10,985 bases of DNA from Ochromonadaceae sp. CCMP2298 (Eukaryota; Sar; Synurophyceae; Ochromonadales; Ochromonadaceae): contig MU634639.1 in NCBI GenBank assembly GCA_026770595.1, forward strand, positions 1 through 10,985, in the 5' to 3' direction. Every line of letters begins with the position of its first letter. Within the stretch, counting starts at the first letter, position 1. The position numbers were made by a program, and so were the translations under genes. Positions 1 through 7,189 of the stretch are shown here, in pieces. The notes under the pieces were generated by a model. That model did no database searches, had not been told where the DNA came from, and saw nothing but the letters and a program-made list of their open reading frames with translations.

Positions 1-156
1 ATGAGGATAGGTTATGGGTAGGAGGGGTGGGGTCAGGGTATGGGGATAGGTTATTAAGATAGGTTATGGGTAGGAGGGGTGGGGTCAGGGTATGGGGATA
101 GGTTATGAGGATAGGCTATGGGTAGGAGGGGTGGTGTCAGGGTATGGGGATAGGTC
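1..156. repeat. 52-bp minisatellite, three copies
   Basis: Three head-to-tail units of exactly 52 bp lie at 1-52, 53-104 and 105-156, each carrying GGGTAGGAGGGGTG followed by GTCAGGGTATGGGG. Copy 2 differs from copy 1 at two bases near its start. Copy 3 differs at three. The array is G-rich on the plus strand and begins at the window edge, so it probably continues to the left. Runs of GGG and GGGG spaced by a few bases could support G-quadruplex folding, which is an inference. No coding role is evident. Confidence 0.95.
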
Positions 157-165
157 AACCCTAAC
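157..165. repeat. telomere-like AACCCTAAC at the minisatellite edge
   Basis: Directly after the third 52-bp unit the sequence reads AACCCTAAC, which matches one and a half units of a CCCTAA/TTAGGG telomere repeat. It is short enough to occur by chance, but it sits exactly at the boundary of the minisatellite and recurs in longer form at 3339-3350. Confidence 0.4.
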
Positions 166-250
166 ACCAAAGCGATTGCATCAGTGTCACTTTGTGCTCT
201 TAAAAAGCCACTCGCACATGATCCAGAGGAACGAGATGGCGTCGATATTG

Positions 251-704
251 TTAGACTTTTTCATATGCACAGGTGTCGCAAGTATTGCACCAGACAGCTA
301 CTGGCCTAGAATTACTGCCAGTAGGGTTGATTGCGTTCCATTCTAACGATCTGGTCAAGAGGATGAGGTTATTGTCCGGCACACCCTCGACCCTAAAAAC
401 GAAGAGTACCTGAGAAGCTCCATGAAGTCCTACCTTGTGCAGGTCACTGTCGTTAGACCTATTCCAAGCCGGGTGGAGCTGTTTCACGCAGGTTGTTCTT
501 GAATGGGGACTGGGCCTCTTGTTGGCCGATCTTGAGCTGGTTCCGTCTCACCTGCCTTTCATTCTTGCGTGAAAACTTGTGCGGTGAGCTGAACTGCAAG
601 TTGTACAGGCGATCCCAGGGATTTGGAGCTACACATCGACGACAAACATAGAAAGTAGAATTTCTTAGATTTCTCCGTCCTTGGAAACTTCTTCCATCAC
701 TATG
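251..704 (-). CDS. unrecognised Cys-rich coding patches, frame broken
   Basis: Two minus-strand frames follow one another. The first is open for 81 codons from 704 down to a TAG at 459-461 and contains no methionine, so it can only be an exon or a broken gene. It includes FYVCRRCVAPNPWDRLYNLQ and later KIGQQEAQSPFKNNL. The second frame runs to a TAA at 251-253 and ends in LEWNAINPTGS, then WCNTCDTC. Both are compositionally protein-like, and each holds a C-x2-C pair of the kind seen in zinc-binding modules. A frame change around 460-490 separates them, which could be an intron, a frameshift or two genes. I do not recognise the family. The 5' end overlaps the start of the plus-strand ORF at 702. 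Confidence 0.3.
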
Positions 705-1067
705 TCACTCCGCGCAAGCAAACACCACTCAGCCGAACACGCAGATGAGGGCGGCGGCGAGGTTAGCGGCGCAGAGAACGACGAACCGAATCACCCGAAG
801 AAAGATAATCGGCAGAAACCTATTTATGCGATCACTCTACATGAGGTTGAAAAACTCAAGAAGCGAGTAAAGACAAAATTCGGACAACAAATTGCGGCGC
901 ACAGCAAGACACGTGACGGCCCGCACCTGCCTTTGCTACCGGCATACCTTTTTAGAAACAGTGATATTCTGCACCTGGTTCCACTATCGGGGAAGAAGGC
1001 CCTGGCTACCAGCTCGCCAACGCCGGCCGTTGGAATAGGCGCGAGACACTGCGACGTGAGAGGGTGA
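702..1067 (+). CDS. hypothetical protein, 121 aa
   Basis: An ATG at 702 opens a 121-codon frame ending in TGA. The same frame extends upstream only through a TTG, which is unlikely to start a eukaryotic protein. The N-terminal third is hydrophilic and rich in Glu, Asp, Asn and Lys (for example ENDEPNHPKKDNRQ). The middle (YAITLHEVEKLKKRVKTKFG) looks helical and basic. The C-terminal part is Pro/Ser/Leu-rich and less convincing, and a GTGAGAGG near 1055 could be a splice donor. The opposite strand is broken by many stops here, which favours this strand. No domain is recognised and no partner gene is apparent. Confidence 0.28.
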   Translation: MSLRASKHHSAEHADEGGGEVSGAENDEPNHPKKDNRQKPIYAITLHEVEKLKKRVKTKFGQQIAAHSKTRDGPHLPLLPAYLFRNSDILHLVPLSGKKALATSSPTPAVGIGARHCDVRG

Positions 1068-1334
1068 GAGACGCGAGGTAATCCAACTAACGTTTCCGTC
1101 GCCTAAATGCGGGCCGGAAAAATGCACTCGCGGGCTGGAACTGGGCCACGCGTTCAGGCAGAGGGAAGACAGCAGTAAAGAAGCTCCGATGATCCACCAG
1201 TGAAATGGGTTGCTCGGAACGAGAATTCAACCATTTCCAAGATCCCTTATCTTATCCAGGCCACCCAGTGGGTAGAGGGTAAGGTTCGCGGAAGGGTTAT
1301 CACGATTGTAAGCGCACGCGAGGGAAACACATAC

Positions 1335-2284
1335 CGACCATGCACTAGTGCTGCTTGAGCCTGCCGCCGTCTTGAGGCGGATCAAGGTCATGCTTGGGAT
1401 CTGCGTCGGCGGGGCCAAGCGCAACGGCCTTAAAAACTGCCTAAAATTTTCGCATAGAGAATCACGGTCGATTGTGAGAGCGAGAACTGACATTGTAACT
1501 GTCCTGGGAGGAGGGCCGCAGCATCCGATTGTGCGGCAATGCTTTGCATAGGTCGAATTGAACTCGAACAGGTCTCTCTCGTTTACAGAACCATACTCCA
1601 GCAGAGCAAGGAGGAGCTCCTGCGGGTCCTGCTGCCCATCCATTATCAAACCTTCCTCCTGGTGCAAGATAGTAGACAGGCAGAGAGAAGAGAGACCAAA
1701 AACATCGCTCAAAAGTATCTGTGTACACCCTCCGCGACAGAAGCAGAGACGGGCCCGCATTTGTCGCACGATTTCTTGCTGCTCCGGGGTACTGATAAGC
1801 TTACCATGTTCTGGTGAGCGGCTCTGAAGAATCTCTCACAGTGCGCACAGCAGAGGAGAATAGCGTAGACATAGCAGGTATAGGTGTTTGTAGAACTCGT
1901 TTTTTTGGAAGTAGCGGATGAATCTGCATAGAGGAAGCTGCTCCTGCACGTGTAAATAAATGAAGGGTAAGTTTAAGTGTATGGGTAGTTGTGTAAGTGT
2001 AAGTGTAAGGTTTGTATATGTGTATTTGTAAGTGTAAGGATAGATGAGTAAGTGTAAGTGTATTATGTATTATGTTAAGTGTACCTGAGAAGGAGGAGGT
2101 GGAGGAGATGGAGTAGTAGGAGGAAAGTCGGTGGCGCAGGAAGCCCCTGCCCCTCTGCGACTGTGCCGTCCATGCTTGCCTCTCGGCTAGGGCTGACCAA
2201 GGAGCTGAAGAGATTGAGGACCGTCCCATCAACGCGACCAGGTGTGTCCTTCTGGTCGCAACGGTTGGCGGCGGTGGGATTGCC
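1335..2284 (-). CDS. ubiquitin-specific protease-like gene fragment, spliced
   Basis: The most 3' exon (1778 to 1335) carries DGQQDPQELLLALLEYG followed by DLFEF, a pair of Cys residues, and LALTIDRDSLCENFRQFL. This order matches the QQDxQEFLxxLL box, the F-x-G strand and the 'L-I...SL...L..F' segment of USP-type deubiquitinases. Proposed upstream exons are 1943-1805 and 2284-2085, with acceptors CTCCTTCAG before 2284 and ACGTGCAG before 1943, and donors GTACAC at 2084, GTAAGC at 1804 and GTATGT at 1334. Phases agree across these joins if a 26-nt segment (1779-1804) is removed. The catalytic Cys box (GxxNxGNTCYxN) and the C-terminal His box were not found, so the gene is partial, remotely diverged or broken. 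Read without splicing, the same frame contains a TGA just upstream. The family call rests on one motif cluster. Confidence 0.4.
1968..2080. repeat. degenerate TAAGTG hexamer repeat inside a predicted intron
   Basis: The plus strand repeats TAAGTG/GTAAGT with drift. On the minus strand this reads as CACTTA, giving a pyrimidine-leaning tract. It falls entirely inside the proposed minus-strand intron 1944-2084 and ends shortly before its acceptor. Confidence 0.75.
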
Positions 2285-2404
2285 CTGAAGGAGGCACGGG
2301 TGGGATAGGTGCTGGTGAGATAGGCAATTAAAACTGTCGTTTATTCTCAGTGATGATTCAAATATTGTAATGTAATAAGACCTCCGTTGTGGTTGAGCAC
2401 TGGT

Positions 2405-2593
2405 TTATTTGATGGCGGCATGACGATTTGTTGTGGTTGCGACCATAAACTCTTCGCAGACCTGTCGGCAAGATGTCTTGCACCCTAACAGCAATGCCTT
2501 GGTGAAATCATACTGATTCTTCTTCACTGGGGTCTTGAACTCCACCGCTGCAGTATCGGTTGGTTTTGTTATTTGTTTAAATGCAAGATGAAA
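2405..2593 (-). CDS. unrecognised 3' exon, 62 codons
   Basis: A minus-strand frame is open from 2593 to a TAA at 2405-2407 and reads, in part, KTPVKKNQYDFTKALLLGC, then CRQVCEEFMVATTTNRH and AAIK before the stop. There is no early ATG, so it would be a terminal exon, and ACTGCAG near 2548-2554 is a possible acceptor. Composition is protein-like, with a helical, Cys-containing middle. The flanks (2288-2404 and 2594-2740) are AT-richer and hold nothing else I can name. It may belong to the same minus-strand unit as the USP-like exons or to a separate gene. Confidence 0.25.
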   Translation of the reverse strand, partial: FHLAFKQITKPTDTAAVEFKTPVKKNQYDFTKALLLGCKTSCRQVCEEFMVATTTNRHAAIK

Positions 2594-2743
2594 TCAAAGA
2601 CAGAAATGAGACAAAAACGAAGTGGAATGAACGAATGATTATCAGACGATGCTTTTTACCGTTGCATCGGCCTAGTACCTTGCTGTGCTGGCGCTAAGTG
2701 GTGATGCTACGGTCGTGCCGGCTGTTGCAAAAGGAGGTGGAGC

Positions 2744-3004
2744 ATGTTTAGAGAAACCCTCTTTGCGCAATTCCGGATAAAGAAGGGGACGGCTGTGGGT
2801 TTGTTGTTCCTTTTGAATTCGGGACTGACACCTGGGCACATCATAACACTTACTGGACTCAACAGGGAAACAGTTACTCGTCATGGAGATGCGTATAATG
2901 TCATGATAGTGAATGTGTGGGAGTCTCTATACAGGGATGTCAGCCTCTTCTACGCCAATGTCATGTCAAAGGCAACCATTCGGTACAGCGTCTCGTGTCG
3001 ATGA
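2744..3004 (+). CDS. possible transposase N-terminal remnant (IS1595/Merlin-like?)
   Basis: An ATG at 2744 opens an 86-codon frame. Residues 17-50 (LLFLLNSGLTPGHIITLTGL, then NRETVTRHGDAY) resemble the helix-turn-helix 'W..G.s...i...tgls..Tv..w' seen ahead of the catalytic domain in IS1595/Merlin-type transposases. No DDE catalytic core, terminal inverted repeat or target duplication is visible, so at best this is a fragment. The frame stops inside the 13-bp tandem repeat at 2988-3049, which suggests the repeat truncated it or that the stop is incidental. A minus-strand candidate exon overlaps its 3' end. Confidence 0.27.
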   Translation: MFRETLFAQFRIKKGTAVGLLFLLNSGLTPGHIITLTGLNRETVTRHGDAYNVMIVNVWESLYRDVSLFYANVMSKATIRYSVSCR

Positions 3005-3233
3005 CTCGTGTCGATGACTCGTGTTGATGACTCGTGTTGATGACTCGTTTCTAACCCTGATAGTATGATAGTATGATAGTATGAAAGTATGATAGTATAT
3101 AGATCATGGAATATAAATTCTGAAACACACTTATTACATACCTGTCATAAAGGCACTCCAGCAAGTACCCTGAGCGGTCATCATAAAGTACCCCACATCC
3201 ACACTTGCGCAGCCATGATCGCATCTCACTGCT
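2966..3233 (-). CDS. candidate two-exon small gene
   Basis: On the minus strand an ATG at 3224 starts MRSWLRKCGCGVLYDDRSGY, then LLECLYD, and runs into a textbook donor AG/GTATGT at 3141. A CTATCAG acceptor lies at 3057-3059, giving an 85-bp intron (3057-3141). The phase is kept, and the second exon stays open for 29 codons to a TGA at 2966-2968. The first exon looks strongly coding, with a C-x-C pair and aromatic residues. The second consists of the 13-bp repeat and is low in complexity. The frame before the ATG is closed by a TAG, so either this ATG is the start or an upstream exon joins there. No family is recognised. Confidence 0.3.
2988..3049. repeat. 13-bp tandem repeat, about 4.5 copies
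   Basis: Units ATGACTCGTGTCG / ATGACTCGTGTTG repeat from 3001, with a diverged copy before them and a partial one after. Unit length 13 is not a multiple of three, so any coding use changes frame with each copy. Confidence 0.9.
3061..3100. repeat. 8-bp TAGTATGA tandem repeat, five copies
   Basis: Five consecutive 8-bp units lie at 3061, 3069, 3077, 3085 and 3093. The fourth has a T to A change and the last ends in TAT. The array lies within the predicted minus-strand intron 3057-3141, directly next to its acceptor. Confidence 0.95.
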
Positions 3234-3338
3234 CTAGGCGCGCAAAATCCTGCCACCCCCTCCATGAACGCTGCCAGTATTGTCCTTGCTAAGCCTGCGT
3301 GCACGTGTGGATGACAGATCAATCAATCACTATTAGGT

Positions 3339-3350
3339 AACCCTAACCCT
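3339..3350. repeat. interstitial telomere-like (CCCTAA)2
   Basis: AACCCTAACCCT is two units of the TTAGGG-type telomere repeat read on the C-strand. It stands alone between unrelated sequences. Together with AACCCTAAC at 157 and TAACCCT at 3052 it hints at subtelomeric origin or past break repair, but the match is short. Confidence 0.5.
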
Positions 3351-3476
3351 ATAATGTATTTGAAACCTACCCTATGCAGATAAGCAGGGGTTATAGAACT
3401 TGCAAAATTTATATACGGACGACACGGACAGTGAAGTGAATCCACTTTTCACAGCGAGGATCGACTGTCCGCAGCG

Positions 3477-3999
3477 ATGGGCGAGATAGAACTGCACAAA
3501 CGCCTGCTGCAGAACCTGCAGGCGCTGGGGGCAAGGAGTCCCGATAGGAGGCAGCGCGAAGTAGACGAGTCACCTGTAAAGGTAATCCCATTTTGCGCGC
3601 ATCCACGATTCAGAGGCCACCCTCTCGTTTAGGCGGGGGAATCCCCCTGCGGCGGAGGCGCCCAGACCACACTCATCCACTGTAGGGTGCTCTATATTCG
3701 CCAGGGCGCAAGTAGCGCACACATTCTCGCGCTGGCTAGCTGGCCTAGCGGCGAGCTGGGAAATGGTTGAAGCTGCGAGCTGGGAGCAAGGACAGGCGAG
3801 TTCGATTCCGGCTTGGAGACGACTAGTGAAGGTAAGGCGCGCATTTAATGAATCTACAGCGATTTAAGGCGGCACTTGTTAAATGTGCATACAATTTTAA
3901 AAAGGTTCCTCGGTTTTAGAAAATCATTCTACCACGCAGATCCCTCTATCGCATGATGGAGTCTGTGCAACACATATGCTCACACCTGAGCATGGGTAA
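3477..3999 (+). CDS. candidate spliced gene, unrecognised
   Basis: An ATG at 3477 begins MGEIELHKRLLQNLQALGAR, then SPDRRQREVDESPVK, a helical and strongly charged first exon that meets a donor AAG/GTAATC at 3582. Unspliced, the frame stops at 3630-3632 after 51 codons. A second open stretch (3586-3830, another frame) contains FARAQVAHTFSRWLAGLAAS and ends at AAG/GTAAGG (3831). A last exon could begin after CACGCAG at 3939 and runs in phase to a TAA at 3997-3999. I could not find an acceptor that joins exons 1 and 2 in phase with a good pyrimidine tract, so the model is incomplete. The 3' end would overlap the end of the opposite-strand MORN gene by about 20 bp. Confidence 0.3.
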
Positions 4000-5252
4000 A
4001 CTCGAAAATTTCAGTTCTTTGGTTTCCCGATCGTAGATGCCCGTACTGCATAAGTACGACTTCCGCAACGTATCGTACCTCTCCACCTTGTAGTTGAAAG
4101 GCTGCCAGATGTGCACTCCGTAGATGATGCTCTTGTTGACCTGCGATCTCTATAGCGGGGAAGAGGGCTTGGTACTCAGGAATGTTGGCAACCTTAATCC
4201 AACCCGACTCATCAAGATTGCCGTTCCAGCTGAGGAATTGCACATTCAGGATGACCTTCCCATCAGGGTCGTACTGCTTGTTCAACACAGTCCCCTTGGT
4301 CGTACTGTCCTTCTCCCACTGCCCCGTGCAGCTGTCACCATTGGTCCACCGCTTGGTACCGAGCCCGTGCATCTTGCCCTCCTCCCACTGCTCGTCGTAG
4401 CGGGTGCCGTTGTTGAACACGAGCACTCCTTGTCCGTGCTTCTTGCCCCCCTCCCACTGCCCCGTGCAGCTGTCGCCATAGGTCCACCGCTTGGTACCGA
4501 GCCCGTGCATCTTGACCTCCTCCCACTGCTCGTCGTAGCGGGTGCCGTTGTTGAACACGAGCACTCCTTGTCCGCGCATCGTGTCCTCCTCCCACTGCCC
4601 CGTGTAGCTGTCGCCATCGGTCCACCGCTTGGTACCGAGCCCGTGCATCGTGACCTCCTCCCACTGCCCCTGCAGCTGTCGCCATTGATGTCCATGAGCA
4701 CTCCTTGTCCGTGCATCTTGTCTCTCGCCCACTTCCCCTCGTAGCTGTCACCATTGGCCCACCGCTTGGTACCGAGCCCGTGCATCTTGTCCCCCTCCCA
4801 CTGCCCCGTGTAGCTGTCACCATTGGTCCACCGCTTGGTACCGAGCCCGTGCTTCTTGCCCCCCTCCCACTGCCCCGTTTAGCTGTCGCCATTGATGTAC
4901 GTGAGCACTCCTTGTCCGTGCATCTTGTCCTCCTCCCACAGCCCCTCGTAGCGGTCGCCGCTGCTGTCCGTGAGCACTCCTTGTCCGTGCATCTTGTCTT
5001 TCGCCCACTGCCCCTCGTAGCTGTAGCCACTGCTCGTCGTGAACAGCCCTTGGCCGTGTTTCAGGCTCCCCTCCAACTGCCCTGTGTAGCTGTCGCCATT
5101 GGCCCACCGCTTGGTACCGAGCCCGTGCATCTTGTCCTCCTCCCACTGCCCCTCGCAGCGGCTGCCGTTGCTGTACGTGAGCACTCCTTGTCCGTGCATC
5201 ATGTCTCTCGCCCACTGCCCCTCGACGAGATCGTTCTGGTAGGCCGCCCCGC
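3980..5252 (-). pseudogene. MORN-repeat protein gene, disrupted
   Basis: Fourteen 23-residue units follow the MORN pattern G-[DS]-x-Y-x-G-x-W-x-x-x-x-x-H-G-x-G, for example GDSYTGQWEGDKMHGLGTKR, and alternate between HGLGTKRW and HGQGVL endings. MORN arrays in other proteins bind membranes or act as scaffolds and are common in protist cytoskeletal proteins and lipid kinases. A non-repeat tail of about 100 residues follows (KGTVLNKQYDPDGKVILNV onward), ending in a TGA at 3980-3982. Two lesions break the frame: a TAA at 4879-4881 where other copies have TAC or TGC, and a missing base near 4670 (CCCCTGCAGC against CCCCGTGCAGC in sister units). The left boundary follows a TTTGTAG acceptor at 5253; a TGA lies just beyond, so the 5' exon is unknown. 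No catalytic domain is attached. Pseudogene status holds if the two lesions are not sequencing errors. Confidence 0.88.
4310..5235. repeat. 69-bp tandem array with a 138-bp higher-order repeat
   Basis: The MORN units repeat at 69 bp, with near-identical blocks such as ACCGCTTGGTACCGAGCCCG and GAGCACTCCTTGTCCG. Units 11-12 and 13-14 (about 4345-4620) form a nearly identical 138-bp pair, pointing to recent duplication. Because 69 is divisible by three and the sequence lacks stops in several phases, long spurious frames appear on both strands. Confidence 0.9.
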
Positions 5253-5265
5253 CTACAAAGATTCA

Positions 5266-5424
5266 TTTCTTATGCTTAAACTGATAAATGGGCAACTCCA
5301 AGACGAACAAAGCACTCTTTACATTCGTGGGCTGCACCTCGAAGGCCAACACCACCTTCAACTGAAGATTTGTTCGTCGCGCAGGCAACTGCAGGACACC
5401 AGATCTCAGAGATGCAGCACCAGA
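5266..5424 (-). CDS. unrecognised minus-strand exon-like patch
   Basis: This frame is open for 53 codons to a TGA at 5263-5265 and includes LQLKVVLAFEVQPTNVKSAL, then FVLELPIYQFKHKK. It alternates hydrophobic and polar residues like a beta-rich domain. A neighbouring short frame just upstream (about 5409-5471) reads LILEFDAGLHILKDGDLVLH and also looks coding, but lies one base out of phase. ATCTTCAG and CTTTAGCAG could be acceptors. The patch lies immediately upstream of the MORN array on the same strand, so it may be its 5' part, although no phase-correct splice with a good donor was found. Confidence 0.3.
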
Positions 5425-5630
5425 TCACCGTCTTTGAGAATGTGGAGACCGGCGTCGAACTCAAGAATGAGCTGCTAAAGTCAAAGCGAGCTCACCTTCA
5501 AGATCATTCAGCACCATCCGCGAACACAGCAACACCATCCGCAACTTCAGTTGCATCCGCACCTTTGGCAGCATCCGCAACTTCAGTAGTATCCGCAACT
5601 TTAACAACATCAACTGCATTTTATGCGTGA
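5412..5630 (+). CDS. hypothetical Ser/Ala/Thr-rich protein, 72 aa
   Basis: An ATG at 5412 opens MQHQITVFENVETGVELKNE, then LLKSKRAHLQ, a likely helix, followed by a low-complexity tail of Ser, Ala, Thr and Val encoded by an 18-bp repeat, ending in TGA. On the other strand the same DNA holds a 52-codon ATG frame (5619 to 5461) made of Leu/Lys/Arg-rich hexapeptides, and further coding-like patches. Only one strand is likely to be used. I cannot decide which from sequence alone. Confidence 0.22.
   Translation: MQHQITVFENVETGVELKNELLKSKRAHLQDHSAPSANTATPSATSVASAPLAASATSVVSATLTTSTAFYA
5516..5620. repeat. degenerate 18-bp tandem repeat, about five copies
   Basis: ATCCGCAACTTCAGT-like units start at 5516, 5537, 5555, 5573, 5591 and 5609. 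The first spacing is 21 bp and the rest are 18 bp. The period is a multiple of three and keeps the frames open in both directions. Confidence 0.85.
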
Positions 5631-6546
5631 GCAGCCTTACTTATGCCGTCTGTCTAAAAAGTTCCAGGAGTTGAATATAAAGTATAAACGTCTTTGCAAG
5701 GTCAAGGAATGTCTTTACGAGCGAAGTTCGTTTTGATGTTCCTAGACTTTCTATTCCTCACTATTTTGTTGAGGGCAGTTGATGGGTACTCATTGCTCTA
5801 AAAGCTCCAAGCTGTGCTAGAGGCGCAGAACAATTCTGCCTATTCACTACGAACGTAGCTGTCAATATCAGGAATGGCGACCGCGCAGTTCCACGGTATC
5901 TGTCGGATGGATGGGTATAGCAGCTTCCACATCGACCAGCGATACACAAAGCTGGAACCGATGGGAGAAGGCTCGTACGCCTCGTCATGAGCACCACCGA
6001 CACGGTCTCGGGTCAGAACGTTGCGATCAGCAAGGTGAAGGACACGTTCCTGGGTGTGGGTGATGCGAGAAGGCTTCTGCGGGAAATAAAGCTGCTCCAC
6101 CACTTCGACAGGCACACCAACATCATCTGATCATACAGTGCAGGACGTCATGACCAGCCCGTCCAACGCGCAGCACTTCGACGACATCTATATCGTGACC
6201 AACCTGATGGAGAGCGATATGGGGTGCGTCATCCGGTCACACCAGGTGCTCACGGACCAGCATCTGCAGTACCTCCTGTTCCAGATCCTGCGCGGCCTGG
6301 AGCACGAGCACTCCGCTGACGTGGTATGTGCTGCACCGAGACCTCAAGTCTCCACCTTGCGCGCCAGCGCCAACTGCGACCTCGCGCTGTGCGACTTCGG
6401 TCTTGCAGTGGACTTGGATTGCCTGGTGCCGCACTTCTACTGCCCGCCCGAGCTGCTGCTGGATGGTCTTTGCCGAGATGGTCACCCGCCAGCCCTTCTT
6501 CAGGGGCCGCAACCCCAAAAGCTGCAGACCATCGTCACCAAGCTAG

Positions 6547-6796
6547 GTAAGTGCACATGCGCTGTTGTTAATTACAAGTGCTGCTCCTACTGCTTTTCCT
6601 ACTGCTACTCCTACTGCTACTCATACTATGCCCCCTCCCGCACATGCTCGCGCACATACTCCTGCCTGCCCTACTCTGTCTACACGTCAGCCCTGACGCT
6701 CACCGCTATCTGTCTCTCTGCCTGAGACCCTCCCTCACCCTCTCCCTCTCCCCCTCCCCTTTCCCCTCCATCCCTCTCCTCCCTCTCTCCCATCAG
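6547..6796 (+). other. GT-AG intron of the MAP kinase gene
   Basis: CTAG/GTAAGT at 6547 and CTCTCCCATCAG/GG at 6796 bound a 250-bp intron. Joining the exons completes a Gly codon in phase (KLG-LPPQNQLLF), matching the expected kinase sequence. The intron is very pyrimidine-rich toward its 3' end and includes drifting CTACTGCTC units at about 6584-6628. Confidence 0.88.
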
Positions 6797-6980
6797 GGCT
6801 GCCCCCGCAGAATCAGCTGCTTTTTGTCCACTCGCAGCACAGTACACTACAGTACGCACTGCAGCAGGTACGCACAGGCTCAGGCATGCTGGCCCCTTCC
6901 TTCTTCGCCCCGCTGATCCCCCCCGGCACCAATCCGTAGGCTTTGGAGCTGCTGGTTGGCATGCTGTAGTTCAGCCCTTT

Positions 6981-7009
6981 GCACCTATGCACCTATGCAC
7001 CTATGCACC
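6981..7009. repeat. 8-bp GCACCTAT repeat within the kinase exon
   Basis: GCACCTAT occurs three times in tandem (6981, 6989, 6997) plus a partial copy. It lies between the FSP and RISVQQALAHPYL segments, where MAPKs normally have only two or three residues. Three full units add 24 bp, so the frame is kept while the loop is enlarged. Confidence 0.9.
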
Positions 7010-7189
7010 GCATCTCCGTGCAGCAGGCACTTGCTCACCCCTACCTGCAGCACTTACTACCTACCCACACACAGATGGCCCAGCCCCCCGACCATGTAGT
7101 GCAGCCCTTCCGAGACCTCGACAAGTGCGCAGAGGTGCATCGCTGTATGTTCGAGGAGGTGTGCAAATACCGCCCCCCCTATCCTGTCC

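Noticed and set aside
1-346. Plus-strand ORF at 92-346
   Set aside because: Its first third is the 52-bp minisatellite and the rest is antisense to the better minus-strand Cys-rich frame.
1-3100. CRISPR array suggested by regular repeats (52 bp, 13 bp, 8 bp)
   Set aside because: The units are contiguous tandem copies with no unique spacers, and the genomic context is eukaryotic.
3738-3812. tRNA-like A box (TGGCCTAGCGG at 3741) and B box (GTTCGATTCC at 3800)
   Set aside because: The box spacing would suit a Ser/Leu tRNA, but the acceptor, D and T stems do not pair, so there is no tRNA. A decayed Pol III element cannot be excluded, but the stretch also reads as an open exon.
4282-5266. Minus-strand Gly/Arg/Ser-rich frames (4282-4785, 4335-5030, 4817-5266)
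   Set aside because: Most of each is an out-of-phase reading of the same MORN repeats, showing as monotonous repeats such as RWRQLHGAVGGGQDARTRSA. They do not form separate genes.
4124-5478. Long plus-strand frames (4124-4744, 4705-5478) rich in Pro, Leu and Val
   Set aside because: They are antisense readings of the 69-bp MORN array, whose period is a multiple of three and keeps other frames open. Only the minus-strand frame gives a known repeat motif.
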